The notes below the pieces were generated by a model. The model saw nothing but the letters and a program-made list of their open reading frames with translations, was not told the DNA's origin and did no database searches. The translations under genes were made by a program, and so were the position numbers. DNA of 7,191 nt from Acidimicrobium sp. UBA3029 (lineage in GTDB: Bacteria > Actinomycetota > Acidimicrobiia > Acidimicrobiales > Ilumatobacteraceae). The DNA is taken from the NCBI GenBank assembly GCA_002367695.1, contig DFDK01000004.1, forward strand, positions 649 to 7,839, given 5' to 3'. Positions 5,388 through 7,191 of the stretch are shown here, one piece after another. The first letter of the stretch is position 1. Each line of letters begins with the position of its first letter.

Positions 5388-6290
5388 ATGGGTGAGTGGG
5401 AAGATGGCCTCGGCATAGCGAGAGATCGTGGAATCATTGACGAAGAATTGCGTGATCGTCTCATCTCGCTCGAGTTTGCTCGCGAGCCTAAGCAACAGGG
5501 TTTCCCCATGCGGATCGCTCTTTTATTGCTGGGATCGATCGTGTTGCTCATCCCAATATTTGCGGTGACAGTACGAGTGCTTGGCCCAGATCCATCCCAG
5601 CTGTTGATTGCACTCGTATTACTGGTGCTAGGTGCAATCGCCGAAGCAATCGCACTCTTGGTGCGGCGCGCCAAACCACTCGCATTCCTTGCTGGCATCA
5701 TCGGTTCATGTGCAGGTATTCCGCTCGGTATCGCAGTAGTTGTGTTGTTGCCCAACGATCCCAGTTCGGCGACTGGTGCGGTTGGATCGTGCGTCGCTGC
5801 TGTGTGGTCATTGCTGTGGTTTAGGCGCACGAATGGCGGTATTCCTGTTGCTGTAATGATTGGCGAAATTGCAGTCTCTATCGGGCTTATTAGTGACTCT
5901 GTTGGTCTCAGCTCGCAAAGCGCAGGAGTGTTGCTGTGTGCGTTTGGCGTTGTTGGTGCACTGGGCGCAATTTTTGGGCGGATCAAGCCAAGCCTGCCTC
6001 CTCTTGTTGCTTCACTCATTGTCGTTGGTGTCGGATCGGTAATGCAAAACTCTTATGGTGGCAAGGTTGTTGCGGTGATGGGCATCTCAATCTCTGCTGT
6101 GCTCTTTTTGCTGGCTTACAAACGTTCTGAAGCACTGATGGCATCAGCAGCAGCAATTTCTACAGGCGTATGGGGCGTGGTGTTGGCCACAACTCTTACC
6201 ACCGGAGCATTTGCGCCGATCATCGTTGCAGCAGCGATCGGTGTTGCACTGATTACATGGGGCCTTCGACTTTCGCGTTTACAAAAATAG
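5388..6290 (+). CDS. polytopic membrane protein of unknown function (DUF2157-like layout)
   Basis: I do not recognise a specific family with certainty. The 300-residue protein has a charged N-terminal domain (1-40) with GIARDRGIIDEELRDRL, then about ten hydrophobic segments near 42-63, 71-92, 98-121, 130-145, 151-170, 178-197, 204-220, 226-243, 249-270 and 275-293. It ends in a short basic tail. A short 'xxGIIDxxxxxRL' domain before many helices is the layout of DUF2157-type membrane proteins, so a relative is possible. No catalytic or transport motif is visible. The ATG at 5388 is the earliest possible start, because an in-frame TAG lies at 5382-5384. No Shine-Dalgarno precedes it, so it may be translated from a leaderless or very short-leader mRNA. 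A long frame on the opposite strand (5357-6019) is Ser/Thr/Pro-rich and reads as a shadow. Confidence 0.8.
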   Translation: MGEWEDGLGIARDRGIIDEELRDRLISLEFAREPKQQGFPMRIALLLLGSIVLLIPIFAVTVRVLGPDPSQLLIALVLLVLGAIAEAIALLVRRAKPLAFLAGIIGSCAGIPLGIAVVVLLPNDPSSATGAVGSCVAAVWSLLWFRRTNGGIPVAVMIGEIAVSIGLISDSVGLSSQSAGVLLCAFGVVGALGAIFGRIKPSLPPLVASLIVVGVGSVMQNSYGGKVVAVMGISISAVLFLLAYKRSEALMASAAAISTGVWGVVLATTLTTGAFAPIIVAAAIGVALITWGLRLSRLQK

Positions 6291-6321
6291 TAAATTTTCG
6301 ATTGACATTTGTGGAAAACGA

Positions 6322-6365
6322 ATGGTTTGCGCTTTGGATACCCGACAACGAGCGCCTCGAACCAT
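6322..6365 (+). terminator. possible hairpin downstream of the membrane protein gene
   Basis: ATGGTT (6322-6327) and GCGC (6329-6332) can pair with GCGC (6352-6355) and AACCAT (6360-6365), giving ten base pairs with bulges and a 19-base loop. It lies about 30 bases after the stop codon at 6290. No T-run follows, so it would be a non-canonical terminator or just a stable mRNA 3' end. Confidence 0.25.
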
Positions 6366-6384
6366 GGCCTTAAATTAATTGAAG

Positions 6385-6396
6385 GGCTTGCAAGCC
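6385..6396. repeat. 12-bp perfect palindrome
   Basis: GGCTTGCAAGCC is fully self-complementary and has no loop, which suits binding by a dimeric protein. Its core CTTG/CAAG recurs as CTTGTGCAAG at 6537-6546, about 150 bases nearer the 95-residue gene. Confidence 0.35.
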
Positions 6397-6423
6397 TCTG
6401 GCTGGTATTAAGTGGATAGACCT

Positions 6424-6519
6424 ATGCGAAATTTGGTACGACCGTGTGAATGCTCATCCGAAAACTGGGGGATTGTGGACGACGGTATTCGCAAGGTATT
6501 CGCAAGGTCTGTCAGGTAG
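6424..6519 (+). CDS. doubtful 31-residue small ORF
   Basis: An ATG opens 31 codons ending in TAG. The peptide begins MRNLVRPCECSSENWG and ends in a basic segment. It has two closely spaced Cys and no recognised relatives. There is no good ribosome site, and the tandem repeat at 6484-6505 lies inside it. I list it because it spans a gene-free stretch, not because it is convincing. Confidence 0.12.
   Translation: MRNLVRPCECSSENWGIVDDGIRKVFARSVR
6484..6505. repeat. 11-bp tandem direct repeat (GGTATTCGCAA x2)
   Basis: Two perfect 11-bp copies abut at 6484-6494 and 6495-6505, and a third begins with GGT. One helical turn of spacing puts both copies on the same DNA face, as in OmpR/PhoB-type regulator sites. 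It lies 78 bases upstream of the 95-residue gene. Simple slippage duplication is the alternative. Confidence 0.6.
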
Positions 6520-6533
6520 ATCTAGCTGGTAAG

Positions 6534-6556
6534 AATCTTGTGCAAGCATCAAGATT
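6534..6556. repeat. 7-bp inverted repeat, 9-base loop, before the 95-residue gene
   Basis: AATCTTG (6534-6540) is perfectly complementary to CAAGATT (6550-6556). It sits 15 bases before the Shine-Dalgarno at 6571, so it could be an operator or a 5' mRNA hairpin affecting stability or translation. Confidence 0.45.
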
Positions 6557-6570
6557 GTAAAACTATAAAC

Positions 6571-6576
6571 AAGGAG
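6571..6576 (+). promoter_or_regulatory. strong ribosome binding site of the 95-residue gene
   Basis: AAGGAG with 7 bases to the ATG at 6584 is close to the consensus in sequence and spacing. It fixes the start and suggests efficient translation. Confidence 0.85.
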
Positions 6577-6583
6577 ATCAGCG

Positions 6584-6871
6584 ATGGGTTTTATTCAAAT
6601 AATGGAATATGAGATGGATTTTGCTCGAGCTCTTGATGAGTCCGAACGGTACATGCGCGAAGCCAAAGGTCAGACATATGTTCGAAGCATGACATTGTGT
6701 TCCGATAAAAAAAGGCCTGGAGTGGTCGTGGCAGTTATTCACTTTGATTCCTATGAGGATGCTTTGAAGAACAATGATTTAGAAGTAACTAAGAATGGCA
6801 GTGCCGACTGGCCGGAGAATCTAGAGGTGAAGTTCACCGACTTAGATGTTGTGCGTCATATAGTCGCATAG
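6584..6871 (+). CDS. small dimeric alpha/beta-barrel-like protein, function unknown
   Basis: This 95-residue soluble protein has no signal peptide or membrane segment. The likely order is a first strand (MGFIQIMEYE, 1-10), a helix rich in acidic residues (12-27), a strand (TYVRSMTLCS, 31-40), a strand (GVVVAVIHFD, 46-55), a helix starting SYEDALKNND (56-65), and a last strand (TDLDVVRHI, 85-93). This beta-alpha-beta pattern and the SYEDAL motif recall small actinobacterial proteins of the antibiotic-biosynthesis-monooxygenase-like (dimeric alpha/beta barrel) superfamily. Their roles are mostly unknown. I see no catalytic residues that fix a reaction. Spacing on both sides suggests a single-gene transcript. 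The ribosome site is strong and upstream repeats suggest regulation. Confidence 0.8.
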   Translation: MGFIQIMEYEMDFARALDESERYMREAKGQTYVRSMTLCSDKKRPGVVVAVIHFDSYEDALKNNDLEVTKNGSADWPENLEVKFTDLDVVRHIVA

Positions 6872-6955
6872 TTGCCGATAGACAAGGTAGTCGCGAGATG
6901 TGACATGGTGCGAGTTTGGTTCGACCTACTAGCAATATTCGCTATTGATGAATGC

Positions 6956-6986
6956 ATTCTTAGACGATTCTTAGCACTTTCATAAG
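6956..6986 (+). promoter_or_regulatory. candidate regulated promoter: 11-bp-spaced direct repeats plus -10 box
   Basis: ATTCTTAG occurs at 6956-6963 and 6967-6974, a period of 11 bp. CATAAG (6981-6986), a four-of-six match to TATAAT, follows 6 bases later. No -35 box is present at the usual distance and the repeats occupy that place, as in promoters activated by PhoB/OmpR-type response regulators. The start site would be about 40 bases before the ATG at 7036. Confidence 0.4.
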
Positions 6987-7026
6987 TTCCAACAATTCCT
7001 CTTGGGTGGTTTCAATACGAACAAAA

Positions 7027-7032
7027 AGAGGA
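7027..7032 (+). promoter_or_regulatory. ribosome binding site of the FtsX-type permease gene
   Basis: AGAGGA lies three bases upstream of the ATG at 7036. The purine-rich run before it (AAAAAG) is typical, though the spacing is on the short side. Confidence 0.6.
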
Positions 7033-7035
7033 AGC

Positions 7036-7191
7036 ATGTTTTTTAGCTATTTACGGCGCGAACTTTTCAATAGAAAACGGCAAACTATTGTTGTTTCCCT
7101 CGGCTTAGCACTTGGTGTGGCACTCGTTTTCACGGTAAGTGCAGTTTCAAATGGAGTTCAACAATCGCAGAAGCAGGTACTGCAGTCGCTA
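7036..7191 (+). CDS. FtsX/MacB-type ABC transporter permease (5' part, cut by window end)
   Basis: Only 52 codons are visible. The peptide starts MFFSYLRRELFNRKRQ, then a hydrophobic helix (about residues 17-39, containing VSLGLALGVALVF), then SNGVQQSQKQVLQSL. This is the N-terminal pattern of actinobacterial FtsX-like permeases: a basic cytoplasmic start, the first membrane helix, then the beginning of the extracellular domain. Such permeases work with a MacB/LolD-type ATPase, usually encoded next door, in lipoprotein or drug export or cell-envelope functions. The function cannot be decided from this fragment. The start is supported by AGAGGA at 7027-7032, 3 bases before the ATG, a rather short spacing. 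Confidence 0.8.
   Translation, partial: MFFSYLRRELFNRKRQTIVVSLGLALGVALVFTVSAVSNGVQQSQKQVLQSL

Larger units (their letters stand above)
6291..6583 (+). other. 293-base spacer before the 95-residue gene
   Basis: This stretch holds the possible hairpin at 6322-6365, the palindrome at 6385-6396, a doubtful 31-codon frame (6424-6519), the tandem repeat at 6484-6505 and the inverted repeat at 6534-6556. A TTGACA at 6302-6307 matches the -35 consensus but has no -10 at a suitable distance. The promoter of the 95-residue gene must lie here, but I cannot place it with confidence. Confidence 0.5.
6872..7035 (+). other. spacer before the FtsX-type permease gene
   Basis: This 164-base gap contains a small hairpin CAATA-TTCGC-TATTG (6933-6947), a direct repeat of ATTCTTAG (6956-6974) and a -10-like CATAAG (6981-6986). 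No T-run terminator for the preceding gene is visible. Confidence 0.4.

Noticed and set aside
5357..6019. A 220-codon open frame on the minus strand opposite the membrane protein gene
   Set aside because: It is rich in Ser, Thr, Pro and Asn without any domain, has no ribosome site, and mirrors the codon bias of the hydrophobic plus-strand gene.
6302..6307. TTGACA as the -35 box of a promoter for the 95-residue gene
   Set aside because: No acceptable -10 hexamer follows at 15-19 bases, and it is nearly 280 bases from the start codon.
6484..6505. A minimal CRISPR array or replication iterons
   Set aside because: The copies abut without spacers and number only two, and no cas or replication gene is present.

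Overview
The window looks like chromosomal DNA of a moderate-GC actinobacterium (Actinomycetota). Three things point there. The lipoprotein has a Ser-rich tether followed by a Thr/Glu/Val-rich linker. The small 95-residue protein resembles short actinobacterial alpha/beta-barrel-like proteins. The N-terminus of the last gene matches actinobacterial FtsX/MacB-type permeases. An Acidimicrobiia-like lineage is possible, but this is inference because no rRNA or marker gene is present.

The left two thirds (86-4840, minus strand) hold a complete four-gene ABC importer of the BMP/PnrA (basic membrane protein, nucleoside-type) class. In transcription order it encodes membrane permease 1 (3743-4840), membrane permease 2 (2804-3739), the substrate-binding lipoprotein (1622-2686) and the double-domain ATPase (86-1618). 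Three genes sit head to tail with 3-base gaps and weak or absent Shine-Dalgarno sites. The lipoprotein gene alone has a 117-base AT-rich leader and a strong ribosome site. The products should form one importer: the lipoprotein captures the substrate outside, the two permeases form the channel, and the fused ATPase drives it. The ligand is probably a nucleoside or related compound, but the sequence does not prove it.

Positions 4841-5387 are a 547-base divergent intergenic region. It holds a plausible promoter for the importer (4988-5016, minus), several inverted repeats, a tRNA/tmRNA T-arm-like fragment, and a small inverted repeat just before the next gene.

The right third is on the plus strand. 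It has a 300-residue polytopic membrane protein of unknown function (5388-6290), a 293-base spacer with repeats and palindromes, a 95-residue alpha/beta-barrel-like protein (6584-6871), and the first 52 codons of an FtsX/MacB-type ABC permease cut by the window edge (7036-7191). Two separate 11-bp-period direct repeats precede the last two genes and resemble binding sites of OmpR/PhoB-type regulators.

I see no mobile element, CRISPR array, phage gene or recognisable defence system. Most of the window is ordinary metabolism and transport. The points worth a second look are in the regulatory spacers, the changed gene order of the importer and its atypical binding-protein motif.
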